From contig NZ_QVLT01000001.1 in the NCBI RefSeq assembly GCF_003417065.2, positions 124,001 through 188,000 on the forward strand: 64,000 nt of DNA, in the 5' to 3' direction. How positions within the stretch are numbered: position 1 is the stretch's first letter; every line of letters begins with the position of its first letter. Position numbers and translations under genes: made by a program. Below are positions 8,480 to 16,779 of this stretch, one piece after another. This DNA is from Hymenobacter lapidiphilus. Its GTDB lineage: Bacteria; Bacteroidota; Bacteroidia; Cytophagales; Hymenobacteraceae. The notes under the pieces are model-generated. The model made no database searches. It worked only from the letters and a program-made list of their open reading frames with translations, and was not told the origin of the DNA.

Positions 8480-8749
8480 TTAGTCGGCCAGCCCGTCGCG
8501 GTTGCGGTCGGGGGTATCGGCGGCATTTTCGTACTGGTCTCTAATGGTCGTCCGGTTTGTATCGGGCCGCATACCCGAGGCAGCCGAATCGTCTCCCTGG
8601 TTGTTGGGGCGGCGGGCTTCGGGGTCCATTTTTTTGTCGCTACCAATCTCGACGTTGGTGGCGCCGTCTTCGCTACCTGTATTGCAGGCCGCAAGAGAAC
8701 CGGTAAGTAGCAGAATGGCTGCCAGAGGACGGAGTAGGGTGATTTTCAT
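8480..8749 (-). CDS. Small acidic lipoprotein
   Basis: Not recognised as a named family. It has 89 residues. The start chosen gives MKITLLRPLAAILLLTGSLA followed by the lipobox cysteine (AAC), a convincing SPII signal. The mature part is short, hydrophilic and acidic. It ends in ENAADTPDRNRDGLAD, whose D-x-D/N-x-D-G spacing resembles a calcium-binding loop as in thrombospondin type 3 or dockerin repeats. The gene is monocistronic and converges on the BtuG-like gene. Confidence 0.75.
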   Translation of the reverse strand: MKITLLRPLAAILLLTGSLAACNTGSEDGATNVEIGSDKKMDPEARRPNNQGDDSAASGMRPDTNRTTIRDQYENAADTPDRNRDGLAD

Positions 8750-8990
8750 GCAAGAGCGAATAGAACGTGACAAGTCAGAAGTGTAAGGTAAGTATCTGTA
8801 CGGCTGACTGCCTGACTGGTTTTTACGTATGCAATTTTCAGGCTCCCGGGTACAGCAGGCAACCCGCAGCCTTCATCCTCTTCCCTTGGCCAACGCTGCG
8901 CTACATGCCCTATTTTCAGTCCGGCTCCTATCCTACCTCGTAACGACCATGCAGGGCAACAGCTTATATTTACGCCCTCTACGTTATATC

Positions 8991-9347
8991 ATGCCTCAAT
9001 CCGTCAGCATTTTTTCCCAGCTCCGGCCGCTACTCCGGCAGGTGGCTCTGCTGGCCGGAATCAGCGTTGCGCTGTCTCTGGCCCTAATTCTGTACTTGTA
9101 TGGAAGTCAGGACCAATTTCTAATTCGGCTGTCTGGGGCTTTTTTTGTATTTTTTTGGCTGCTGACCATTACCTTTTTGGCAGCAGTTCCGTTTGTAAGT
9201 TGGGCAGCAGCCAACTGGTTTGGCTCGGCCTGGGCCAAAGCCCCGGCCAGCTCCATACGGCGTAAAAAACCGGCTGCCGCCGTCGTTTCCCGTTCTCCTG
9301 CACGTGCTGTCGCACGGCCGAAACCCTCCAACCACAATCATCCGTGA
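8991..9347 (+). CDS. Small two-helix membrane protein coupled to the HMA-AraC gene
   Basis: Not recognised. From the ATG at 8991 (MPQSVSIFSQLRPLLRQV) the product has 118 residues; ATGs at 8949 and 8829 would add an unlikely arginine-rich leader. Two hydrophobic segments, about residues 18-37 (VALLAGISVALSLALILYLY) and 47-75 (GAFFVFFWLLTITFLAAVPF), are followed by a basic, proline- and alanine-rich cytoplasmic tail ending in KPSNHNHP. The stop codon overlaps the next gene: GTG of the regulator begins at 9344 and TGA ends at 9347, which implies translational coupling. The pairing suggests a joint role, perhaps membrane-side sensing, but that is inference. Confidence 0.72.
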   Translation: MPQSVSIFSQLRPLLRQVALLAGISVALSLALILYLYGSQDQFLIRLSGAFFVFFWLLTITFLAAVPFVSWAAANWFGSAWAKAPASSIRRKKPAAAVVSRSPARAVARPKPSNHNHP

Positions 9348-9916
9348 AAACCAATCTGCTCCACATCAAAAATATGGTTTGCCCCCGCTGCATCGAGGCA
9401 GTGCGCAACCTGTTCGAACAGGCCGGCTACACCCCTACCGACGTAACGCTCGGCCAGGTTCAGCTGGATGAGAATACACCTGCTGACCCCAGCGCCGTGG
9501 CTCCGTTGCTGCGCGAAGCTGGCTTCGACGTAATTATGGGCCGCGCCGACCAGCTTACCGAACAAATCAAATCTGCGCTGATAGAGTACCTCGAACACTT
9601 GCGTACTGCCCGCATGCCGCTAACGACCTCGGCCTTCCTCACTGACCGGTTTGCGGCTACCTACTCGCACTTGAGCAAGGTATTTTCGCGCACCGCCAAC
9701 CTTACCATCGAGAAATATCTCATTCGGATGAAGATTGAGCGGGTGAAGGAGATGCTGAGCTACAACGAAATGACGCTGAGCGAAATAGCCGAAAAAATGC
9801 GCTACAGTTCGGGCCAGCACCTGAGCAACCAGTTCCGCCAAGTTACCGGCCGTTCGGTCAGCGAATTCCGCCGCGACTTGCTGCCCCGCCGTCTTTCGCT
9901 CGATCAGCTGACGTAA
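9344..9916 (+). CDS. HMA-like domain fused to AraC-type DNA-binding domain
   Basis: Transcriptional regulator of 190 residues, starting at a GTG that overlaps the upstream stop by four bases. Residues 1-70 resemble a heavy-metal-associated ferredoxin-like fold, with the metal-binding pair MVCPRC (Cys13, Cys16) and GFDVI near the end. Residues about 90-180 are an AraC/XylS double helix-turn-helix: LTIEKYLIRMKIERVKEML, EMTLSEIAEKMRYSSGQHLS, and FRQVTGRSVSEFRR. Such fusions occur across Bacteroidota and are often near copper or other metal resistance genes. None is adjacent here, so a metal-sensing role is an inference from the CxxC motif alone. Confidence 0.85.
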   Translation: MKTNLLHIKNMVCPRCIEAVRNLFEQAGYTPTDVTLGQVQLDENTPADPSAVAPLLREAGFDVIMGRADQLTEQIKSALIEYLEHLRTARMPLTTSAFLTDRFAATYSHLSKVFSRTANLTIEKYLIRMKIERVKEMLSYNEMTLSEIAEKMRYSSGQHLSNQFRQVTGRSVSEFRRDLLPRRLSLDQLT

Positions 9917-9948
9917 GTTAGTAGTAGTAGTAGTAGCCGAGGAAGCCA

Positions 9949-9996
9949 GCCAAAGCCGTTCAGCCAACCTTACGAGGGTAGCTGAGCGGCTTTGGC
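9949..9996 (+). terminator. Hairpin downstream of the HMA-AraC gene
   Basis: Arms 9949-9964 and 9981-9996 (gccaaagccg at the outer end) pair over 16 bases with one G-U pair. No clear T run follows. A short GTA trinucleotide tract (about 9919-9936) precedes it. The rest of the 312-base gap to 10228 holds no gene; it contains two TACCTTTG promoter-like strings (10148 and 10210). Confidence 0.5.
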
Positions 9997-10209
9997 GTTC
10001 CGGTCTGGCCCGCGTGGCGTTGTTCGCACCGGGTTTGGTTCTATGCAAGGCAAAGAGCCACTGGCTGGTTTCTTGGGTTAGCATTACCAACCAACCTCAA
10101 CCTGCTGCTGTTGGGTATAGTGTAGGAGGCGGTGGCGGGCGGGGCTGTACCTTTGCGGGCACCTTTCGGGCCGCCCGGCGGTTGCTCTCTTCACGGCTCG
10201 ACTGGCCTT

Positions 10210-10217
10210 TACCTTTG
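10210..10217 (+). promoter_or_regulatory. Possible -7 promoter element before the radical SAM gene
   Basis: TACCTTTG, a match to TAnnTTTG, ends 11 bases before the TTG start at 10229. A second copy lies at 10148-10155 and is an equally good candidate. Confidence 0.4.
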
Positions 10218-10228
10218 ATGTCTTCGCG

Positions 10229-12514
10229 TTGACTTCGCCTACCGTTCTGCTCATTACTCCGCCGCTCACGCAGCTCAACACGCCCTACCCGGCTACGGCC
10301 TACATCAAGGGGTTTCTGGGCGGGCGCGGCTACGCCGTTACCCAGGCCGATTTGGGGTTGGAGCTGGTACTGAAGCTGTTTTCGCGCGCGGGCCTGACGC
10401 GGGTTTTCGCCGAAATAGAGGCCGGCAACTTCGCGCTGAGCGACAACGTGCGGCGGATGTTGCGGCTCAAAAACAGCTACCTGAGTACCGTGGAGCCGGT
10501 CGTACGGTTTCTGCAGAACAAGGACAGTACCCTGGCGCCCCGCATCTGCCACTCGCGCTACCTGCCCGAGGCCAGCCGCTTCGACAACGTAGCCGACCTG
10601 GAAACCGCTTTCGGCACCATGGGCCTCACCGACCAGGCCCGCCACCTGGCCACGCTTTACCTCGAAGACCTGGGCGACCTGCTCAAGGAAACCGTGGGCC
10701 CACAGTTCGGCTTCTCGCGCTACGCCGAGAAGCTGGGCATGTCGGCTACCACCTTCGACGAGCTGCACGCGGCCCTGCAAGCCCCGCCCAACCTGCTCGA
10801 TGAGCTGCTGCTGGAGCTGCTCGACGACCTCGTGGCTCGCGTACAGCCCGACATTGTGGGCTTCACGGTGCCGTTTCCGGGCAACCTCTACGGGGCGCTC
10901 CGGCTGGCCGGCCGCATCAAGGAAATCAGCCCTGCCACCTACACCATCATGGGCGGCGGCTACCCCAACACCGAGCTGCGCAACATCAAGGAGCCGCGCT
11001 TCTTCGACTACATCGACTTCCTGACCCTGGACGACGGTGAGGGGCCGTGGCTCAGGCTTTTAGAAGGACTTACCAGTTATAAGGAACGTCATGCTGAGCT
11101 TGCCGAAGCATCTCTACCGCTCCGTCATTACGGCTCAGATGAAGCGGTAGAGATGCTTCGACAAGCTCAGCATGACGTTCTTTTTACCGCCCAACTCCAA
11201 CGAACCTTTCTGCGCAATGCCGCTGGCGAGGTCGAATACGTCAATCATCCGCAGCCCGATATTCCGCACCCCGAGGTGGGCACGCCGGACTACTCGGACT
11301 TGCCGCTGACTGAATATTTGTCGGTTATTGAGGTGCTGAACCCGATGCACCGGCTCTGGAGCGACGGGCGCTGGAACAAGCTTACGGTAGCCCACGGCTG
11401 CTACTGGAAGCGCTGCTCGTTCTGCGACGTAACGCTCGACTACATCGGCCGCTATGAAACCGCGCCCTCGGCCCTGCTGGCCAACCGCATCGAGCAAATC
11501 GTGGCCCAGACCGGCCAGACTGGCTTTCACTTCGTGGATGAGGCCGCCCCGCCGCTGGCCCTGCGCGATTTGGCCATCGAGTTGCTCAAGCGCCGCACCG
11601 GCATTACGTGGTGGGGCAACATCCGCTTCGAGAAAACCTTCTCGCCCGATTTGTGCCGGCTGCTGGCCGCCAGTGGTTGCATTGCCGTGAGCGGCGGCCT
11701 GGAAGTTGCCTCGGATAGGCTGCTGGCCCTGATGGAGAAAGGCGTAACCATTGCCCAGGTGGCCCGCGTGACGGACGGTTTTACGCAGGCCGGCGTGATG
11801 GTGCACGCCTACCTGATGTATGGCTTCCCCACCCAAACCACCCAGGAAACGGTGGATTCGCTGGAAATCGTGCGGCAGCTGTTTGAAGCCGGCATTGTCC
11901 AGAGCGGCTACTGGCACCGGTTTTCGATGACGGCCCACTCGCCGGTGGGCCGCAACCCGGCCAAATACCAAGTGGCCGCCACTGGCCCCGAGCCCGGCCC
12001 CTTCGCCTGGAACGACCTGTGGCACGACGACCCCACCGGTACCGACCACGGACAGTTCGGGCCCGGTCTGGCCAAGGCGCTCTACAACTACCTGCACGGC
12101 GTGGCCCTGCACGAGCCGCTAAGCTTCTGGTTCGATTTCCGGGTACCCAAAACCACCGTGCCCCGCAATACGGTGGCCCAGGCCCTGCAGGAACCTATCA
12201 AGCCCGATTTCGCCAAACAGAACCTGCGCCTGTTCTGGCTCGGCAACGCACCCGAGCTGCGCCTCGAAACCGCCAAAAAAAGCGGCCGTGCCATCCTCAC
12301 TTTCTACGAGCAGGCCGAAGACTTCGAACTGAAGGTACCCGCCGCCCTCGGCCCTTGGCTCCACGATTTACTCACCCGCCTCAGCTCCGATTACGACACC
12401 AAAATCCTGCTCAAAGACGCCGCCCGCGACTTCCCGGCCGGGTCAGTCTTTGCGCAGTTCCTGGAGTCGGAGGCGTGGCTGACGTTGCGCGAAAAGGGGC
12501 TGCTGATACTGTAG
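10229..12514 (+). CDS. B12-binding-domain radical SAM protein with a palindromic insertion
   Basis: Predicted iron-sulfur enzyme of 761 residues. The N-terminus (VLLITPPLTQLNTPYPATAY) and the following 260 residues form the cobalamin-binding-type Rossmann domain, with IVGFTVPFPGNLYGALRLA and GGGYPNTEL; no DxHxxG base-on loop is visible. The radical SAM core starts at about 385 with GCYWKRCSFCDV. The three cysteines are Cys391, Cys396 and Cys399, spaced CX4CX2C rather than CX3CX2C. Downstream are SGGLEVASDRLLALMEKGV and LMYGFPTQTTQET. The start is TTG, since the nearby ATG at 10218 is out of frame. Residues about 286-318 are encoded by a palindromic repeat (11084-11180) that keeps the frame open. 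Substrate unknown. Confidence 0.88.
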   Translation: MTSPTVLLITPPLTQLNTPYPATAYIKGFLGGRGYAVTQADLGLELVLKLFSRAGLTRVFAEIEAGNFALSDNVRRMLRLKNSYLSTVEPVVRFLQNKDSTLAPRICHSRYLPEASRFDNVADLETAFGTMGLTDQARHLATLYLEDLGDLLKETVGPQFGFSRYAEKLGMSATTFDELHAALQAPPNLLDELLLELLDDLVARVQPDIVGFTVPFPGNLYGALRLAGRIKEISPATYTIMGGGYPNTELRNIKEPRFFDYIDFLTLDDGEGPWLRLLEGLTSYKERHAELAEASLPLRHYGSDEAVEMLRQAQHDVLFTAQLQRTFLRNAAGEVEYVNHPQPDIPHPEVGTPDYSDLPLTEYLSVIEVLNPMHRLWSDGRWNKLTVAHGCYWKRCSFCDVTLDYIGRYETAPSALLANRIEQIVAQTGQTGFHFVDEAAPPLALRDLAIELLKRRTGITWWGNIRFEKTFSPDLCRLLAASGCIAVSGGLEVASDRLLALMEKGVTIAQVARVTDGFTQAGVMVHAYLMYGFPTQTTQETVDSLEIVRQLFEAGIVQSGYWHRFSMTAHSPVGRNPAKYQVAATGPEPGPFAWNDLWHDDPTGTDHGQFGPGLAKALYNYLHGVALHEPLSFWFDFRVPKTTVPRNTVAQALQEPIKPDFAKQNLRLFWLGNAPELRLETAKKSGRAILTFYEQAEDFELKVPAALGPWLHDLLTRLSSDYDTKILLKDAARDFPAGSVFAQFLESEAWLTLREKGLLIL
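11084..11180. repeat. Palindromic repeat element, family I, inserted inside a coding sequence
   Basis: Arms 11084-11121 and 11143-11180 (38 nt) differ at one position; the loop is 21 nt. Outer ends read gaacgtcatgctgagcttg. The element is read through in frame inside the radical SAM gene and contributes about 33 residues (RHAELAEASLPLRHYG and EAVEMLRQAQHDV). The same sequence family occurs between genes at 44238 and 52296. Confidence 0.92.
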
Positions 12515-12635
12515 GAAGTGCAAGTTGCCGCCTACCTGCTGGGCGGCAACTTTTTACCTCGTTCCGGCGCTCAGTTTGGACCAACTATTGACGGGGGCTG
12601 TTACACGTCTATTTTCCAAGTTAAATCCCCTCACT

Positions 12636-13127
12636 ATGTACCCCTCTTTACGCTTTTATGCTACCGCCGCCCCATTATGCGTACTGCTGGCGCTAACTGC
12701 CTGCTCGAAACGCACCGACGCGTATCCCCAGCCGGCCGTGGTGGCCCGCTGGACGATAGACGGACAGGAGCGCACCTCGATTTTGGCGCGGGCTGAAACG
12801 AATTTTGACAAGGTGAACGTCTATATCTACCAAAACTCCATGGGTCCGAATTCGAGCGGTACGCAGGTTGCCGTATCGCTCTCTCTGCCGAAGAGTATCG
12901 GGACGTACGCAATCGGTACCAACTCGCAGACTCAGGCCACCTTTATCGACCTTGGTACCAGCACCGGACCAAACGGAGAGCCTTACACGGCCGAGACTGG
13001 CTCCGTTACCATTTCTACCCTTACGGCCACCAGCGTTTCGGGTACCTTCACCCTTACAGGCAGGGGCTACCTGAACAAGCAATTGACGAAAACCGTGACG
13101 AACGGCAAATTCACAGCCACGCTGTAG
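12636..13127 (+). CDS. Hypothetical lipoprotein
   Basis: Predicted envelope lipoprotein of 163 residues, no family named with confidence. The ATG at 12636 gives MYPSLRFYATAAPLCVLLAL with lipobox LTAC and a mature N-terminal cysteine; earlier in-frame starts would give a leader with no sense. The remainder is beta-rich and serine/threonine-rich: WTIDGQERTS, SLSLPKSIGTYAIGTNSQTQ, GSVTISTLTATSVSGTFTL, ending in TVTNGKFTATL. The S-G-T-F ... N-G-x-F pattern at the end is shared with many small Bacteroidota lipoproteins of the DUF6252 kind. The gene follows the radical SAM gene by 121 bases and probably has its own promoter. Confidence 0.78.
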   Translation: MYPSLRFYATAAPLCVLLALTACSKRTDAYPQPAVVARWTIDGQERTSILARAETNFDKVNVYIYQNSMGPNSSGTQVAVSLSLPKSIGTYAIGTNSQTQATFIDLGTSTGPNGEPYTAETGSVTISTLTATSVSGTFTLTGRGYLNKQLTKTVTNGKFTATL

Positions 13128-13252
13128 GCCAGAATCGCCCGTAAAGTCGACCGACAGAAACTGTTTGTGCTGGTTGAAGTCGCCTGTTGGGGCTATTGAC
13201 AACGTATCAAGCGGGCGAGGCACGTGGGCAAAGCGTGTGGCAAGCTTGTTTT

Positions 13253-13288
13253 GGCGGGCCTGTTTGTGCCGCAGCAAACAGGCCCGCC
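13253..13288 (+). terminator. Hairpin in the 13.1-13.4 kb gap
   Basis: Perfect 14-base arms (ggcgggcctgtttg and its complement) with an 8-base loop. There is no T run, so terminator function is uncertain. The rest of the 13128-13375 gap shows no gene. Confidence 0.45.
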
Positions 13289-13375
13289 GGAAACCGGCAG
13301 GGCCGCCGACCACGAACAGACCCAGGTACAGGAGGCTTATAGCTGCTTCCGCCATCACCTACTGCTCAGCTATTT

Positions 13376-14191
13376 ATGAAACACGTTTTCTACTTCAGCC
13401 TCGCCCTGGTATTGGCCGCGTGCACTTCCAACCCTGAGCAAGCCGTTACGACGGCCGCCCCCACCGAAGCTGTAACCCCCAAGCGCGAGCTGCCAAAACT
13501 GCTGCAACAGGCGCTGGAAGCCCACGGCGGACTGGCCGCCTGGCAGCAATTTGGTATGATGAGCTACCAGCTAAGCGGCACGCTCGGCGGCGAGGCGCGC
13601 GAGGAAAAGCACTTAATTAATTTGCGTACCCGCCAGGTTCGTATCGAAGGACCAGACTATCAACTGGGCCTCGACGACCAGAATGAGGTATGGGTGAGCC
13701 CGAACAAGGCGGCTTTCGGCAAAATGTCGGCTCGTTTCTACCACAACCTGTATTTCTACTTCTTCGCCATTCCGTTTGTGCTGGCCGATGAAGGGACCAA
13801 CTACGAAGACTTGGGTACCCGCACGGTGGCCGGCAAAGCCTACCGGGCCCTCAAAGTCAGCTACGAAACCGGCCGCGGCGACTCGTCGGGCGACGAGTAC
13901 ATTGCCCACTTCAACCCCGAAACCTACCGCCTGGAGCTAGTGCTTTACACTGTCACCTTCTTCGAGCCCGGCAAGGCTGCCACCTACAACGCCCTGCTCT
14001 ACCCCGAGTGGCAGCAGGTAAACGGCTTGTTGCTGCCCCGCCGCATGGAAGGCCACAAGTTTGCCGACAACCAAATCGGCGAGCTGCGCTATCAGGCCGC
14101 GTTCAGCCAGGTGCAGCTCACCAAGCCCCAGCCCGAAACCAGCCAGTTTGCCCGGCCCGCAGGTGCCGAACTGGATTCGCTGAAGCAGTAG
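13376..14191 (+). CDS. DUF6503-like lipoprotein
   Basis: Predicted lipoprotein of 271 residues, ATG at 13376. The signal peptide MKHVFYFSLALVLAAC ends in the lipobox cysteine (Cys16). A threonine/proline-rich linker follows to about residue 40. Then ALEAHGGLAAWQQFGMMSYQ begins a domain resembling the DUF6503/LolA-like beta-sandwich of Bacteroidota. VRIEGPDYQLGLDDQNEVW, a hydrophobic FYHNLYFYFFAIPFVLADEG, and DEYIAHFNPETYRLELV follow in the order expected for such lipid- or lipoprotein-binding folds. Function unknown. It converges on the TonB receptor gene, whose stop lies 30 bases away, with no obvious terminator between. Confidence 0.75.
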   Translation: MKHVFYFSLALVLAACTSNPEQAVTTAAPTEAVTPKRELPKLLQQALEAHGGLAAWQQFGMMSYQLSGTLGGEAREEKHLINLRTRQVRIEGPDYQLGLDDQNEVWVSPNKAAFGKMSARFYHNLYFYFFAIPFVLADEGTNYEDLGTRTVAGKAYRALKVSYETGRGDSSGDEYIAHFNPETYRLELVLYTVTFFEPGKAATYNALLYPEWQQVNGLLLPRRMEGHKFADNQIGELRYQAAFSQVQLTKPQPETSQFARPAGAELDSLKQ

Positions 14192-14221
14192 AACTACGGC
14201 CGCCTTGCTGCCCACGTACCG

Positions 14222-16681
14222 CTAAAATGGCACGACCACTTTCACGCTCAGGTTGCGGCCGGGGCTGTAGATACCCAGGCGGCCGGTGGATGAGGCGCGG
14301 TAATACTCGAAGTATTTGAGGCGGTTGAGGTGAGACTGGTAGGCTACGTCGAACAGGTTGTCGGCTTGCAGCACCAGCTGCAGGGCGTCGCGGCCGGTGG
14401 CGGTACGCAGGGTGGTGCCGGCACCCAGGCCCGTGAGCAGGTAGCCGGGCGTGGCGGTTTCGGCTCCATCCACGGCGTAGAAGCGGTTCTGGCGGGCCGT
14501 GCCGGCCACCGACAGGCGCAGGTAGCTACCGGCCAGGCGGCGGCCGGGCTGGTCGGGCAGCGTGAAGCGCAGCTCGGTCTGGGCCGTCGGGGCCGGAATC
14601 AGAGGCAGGTAGCGGGCGGCGTTTCCTTCCCGTTCGCGCAACGCCGCATTTTTATTGAGGCCCACAACCAACGCCGCGCCGGAGCGCCAGCTCAGCCAGG
14701 GCAAAGCGGCGGGCTGCACGTTGAAGGCGACTTCGCCCCCATAGAGGGTGGCCGCCGCCTGCTGAAATTTATAGGTGGAGTTGCCGAACTTGTCGCTTAG
14801 GGCCTGTCCGTTGGCGTCAAACTGCTTGGCCTGGTAAATGAAGTTCTCGACGTGGTTGTAGAACGCCTCAGCGCTGGCCTCGAAGCCGGGCGACTTCCAG
14901 AGCACGCCCACATCTTCCTGCCAGTTGAATTCGGGCTGGAAATCGGGGTTGCCCAGGTAGATGATGTGGGCGCCCGGGTCGAGGCCGTTGGAGCCGATTT
15001 CGGGGATGTTGGGGGCGCGGTAGCCGCGGGCCACGTTGGCCCGCAAAACCAGGTTTGGCCCCACCGCGTACGAGCCGCCCACGCTGGCCGACACGCCGCG
15101 GTACACCTTGTGGAAATCTGAGAACTGCCGGTCGGCGCCGGGCGTATTGGCGTCGGCCTTGGTGCCGAAACCGGTAGCCGGGTCGAGGCCCGCGTAGAAG
15201 TCGTTCCAGTCTACCACGCGGGTATCGTAGCGCAGGCCGCCGGTTAGCTCCAGCGCCCCAAAAGCCTTTTTCACCACCCCAAAGCCCCCAATATCAAACA
15301 GCCGGTAGGGCGGAATGGCGAAGTCGGTGGCGTTCAGGTGCTGGTTGTCCTGGCCCATGCCGTTCACGCCCACTGTCAGCTCGTAGCCCTTGAAATCCTG
15401 GAACAGGTAGCGGGCCTGGTAGTTGAGCGTGGTCAGGCGCAGGTCGAGGCCGGGCTGGTCGGGGGCGGTGGGGTGGTTGAACTCCTGGCGGTGGTTTTGC
15501 TGCACGCCCAGCAGCAGGCGCAGCTCGCCGGGCCCGGTTTTCAGTTCGCTCGTGGCGAAGGCCCGGTAGTGCTGAATGTGCTGGTACAGGTTGCTGATGC
15601 CGTAGCTCTTCAGCTCTGAGTTGCTCACTACGGGGCGGTTGTTGAAGTCGTCGAGGTCACCGTCGAAAATCTGTTTAGTAAAGGCTCGGCTTAGCGAGTC
15701 GCGGCTGCCGTCGGGTATTTCCTGCCGGTTGTTGTACGTCGTCAGCCACAGGCGCACATTGCCCCAGTCCTGCTGCACGCCTACCATGCCCGTCAGGTTC
15801 AGCTCGCGGAAACCAGTGTTGTACACCCGGCCGTCCACCGGGTTGCTGTAGTCGCGGGCCCAGCGGTGGCTGCCCCGCAGGTTGGTCTGGAAGCCGTTTT
15901 TCTGGTAGTTGAAGGCGAGCGACTTGCCAACCAGCCCGTTCACCGACTGGTACTCGGCCAGCGCTTCGCCATGCAGTTCGCCATCGGGGCCGGTGGGCAA
16001 AGCGGGCAGCAGGTTCACCACGCCGGCCACGGCATCGGAACCGTAAAGCAGACTGGCGGGGCCCTTCACCACTTCCACCCGGTCGAGGCCGTAGCCGTCC
16101 ACCTCAATACCGTGCTCGTCGCCCCACTGCTGGCCTTCCTGGCGCAGCCCGTTGAACATCGTGAGTACCCGGTTGTAGCCCAGGCCCCGGATAAAGGGCT
16201 TGCTGATGTTGGGGCCGGTAGTTACGGCAGCCAGACCGGGAACCCCGCGCACGGCCGCATCAATGGCGTTACCGTTGGCGTTGAGGCGGATTTCGCGGCC
16301 CGTTATAGCGGCAATGGGTACCGGCGAGCGGCGGATTTCGGTGCTCCGACTCACGCCGGTAACCACCACCTCGCCCAAGGTACTCTCGGTTGATTGCAGC
16401 CACGCCATAAGGGGCTGGGCTAGCGGCAGCACGACGGTTTGGGTAACCGTGGTGTAGCCCACGGCGCTGAACTGCACCTGCTGCGGCCCAGCCGGAAGGT
16501 CGGGTAGCATGAAGCTGCCACTTTCGTCGGCGGCAGTGCCCTTTTGCAGAGCCGGCAGGGCCACATTGGCAAACGGCACGGCTTGGCCCCGCTGGTCGAG
16601 CACCCGGCCGCGCAGGCTGGCGGTTTGGGCCAGGGCGGGCAGCGTCAGCAGGAAAAGAAAGAATGTAAGATATAACTTCAT
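14222..16681 (-). CDS. TonB-dependent receptor, probable metal-ion receptor linked to NRAMP
   Basis: Outer-membrane transporter of 819 residues. The signal peptide runs to about 19 (LLTLPALAQ). A carboxypeptidase-regulatory-like beta domain at about 22-100 (LRGRVLDQRGQAVPFANVAL) comes next, then the plug at about 105-225 with GEVVVTGVSRS, FIRGLGYNRVLTMFNGLR and KGPASLLYGSDAVAGVVNLL. The plug contains QQWGDEHGIEVDGYG (about 185-198), a histidine/acid-rich loop of the sort seen in receptors for divalent cations such as ZnuD-like proteins. The barrel ends in LSVKVVVPF. Upstream is a perfect palindrome (16704-16719) closely related to the one before the NRAMP gene. A terminator separates the two genes, so each is independently transcribed. 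Manganese or iron uptake is the inferred role. Confidence 0.86.
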   Translation of the reverse strand: MKLYLTFFLFLLTLPALAQTASLRGRVLDQRGQAVPFANVALPALQKGTAADESGSFMLPDLPAGPQQVQFSAVGYTTVTQTVVLPLAQPLMAWLQSTESTLGEVVVTGVSRSTEIRRSPVPIAAITGREIRLNANGNAIDAAVRGVPGLAAVTTGPNISKPFIRGLGYNRVLTMFNGLRQEGQQWGDEHGIEVDGYGLDRVEVVKGPASLLYGSDAVAGVVNLLPALPTGPDGELHGEALAEYQSVNGLVGKSLAFNYQKNGFQTNLRGSHRWARDYSNPVDGRVYNTGFRELNLTGMVGVQQDWGNVRLWLTTYNNRQEIPDGSRDSLSRAFTKQIFDGDLDDFNNRPVVSNSELKSYGISNLYQHIQHYRAFATSELKTGPGELRLLLGVQQNHRQEFNHPTAPDQPGLDLRLTTLNYQARYLFQDFKGYELTVGVNGMGQDNQHLNATDFAIPPYRLFDIGGFGVVKKAFGALELTGGLRYDTRVVDWNDFYAGLDPATGFGTKADANTPGADRQFSDFHKVYRGVSASVGGSYAVGPNLVLRANVARGYRAPNIPEIGSNGLDPGAHIIYLGNPDFQPEFNWQEDVGVLWKSPGFEASAEAFYNHVENFIYQAKQFDANGQALSDKFGNSTYKFQQAAATLYGGEVAFNVQPAALPWLSWRSGAALVVGLNKNAALREREGNAARYLPLIPAPTAQTELRFTLPDQPGRRLAGSYLRLSVAGTARQNRFYAVDGAETATPGYLLTGLGAGTTLRTATGRDALQLVLQADNLFDVAYQSHLNRLKYFEYYRASSTGRLGIYSPGRNLSVKVVVPF

Positions 16682-16703
16682 TTAAGTTGCGTTGAATTTA
16701 TTT

Positions 16704-16719
16704 TTTAGATTTATCTAAA
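16704..16719. promoter_or_regulatory. Operator-like palindrome before the TonB receptor gene
   Basis: TTTAGAT-TT-ATCTAAA is a perfect 7-2-7 inverted repeat, 23 bases upstream of the ATG at 16681, in an AT-rich segment. It shares TTTAGATT and CTAAA with the site at 18225-18240 before the NRAMP gene, and resembles DtxR/MntR-family boxes. Confidence 0.65.
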
Positions 16720-16732
16720 TAAAAAGTCCAAG

Positions 16733-16762
16733 AAAAACCGCAACGCTGCTGTTGCGGTTTTT
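16733..16762 (-). terminator. Rho-independent terminator of the NRAMP gene
   Basis: aaaaaccgcaac (16733-16744) and its exact complement (16751-16762) form a 12-base stem with a 6-base loop. On the reverse strand it ends in five T residues. It lies 17 bases after the NRAMP stop. Confidence 0.88.
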
Positions 16763-16779
16763 GCGGATGCTATGGCGGG

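Noticed and set aside
9917..9940. GTA trinucleotide tract as a phase-variable repeat
   Set aside because: About six units lying after a stop codon, with no gene or promoter positioned to be switched by it.
10218..10220. ATG at 10218 as start of the radical SAM gene
   Set aside because: It is not in the frame of the protein; the TTG at 10229 is the first usable start codon in frame with VLLITPPLTQ.
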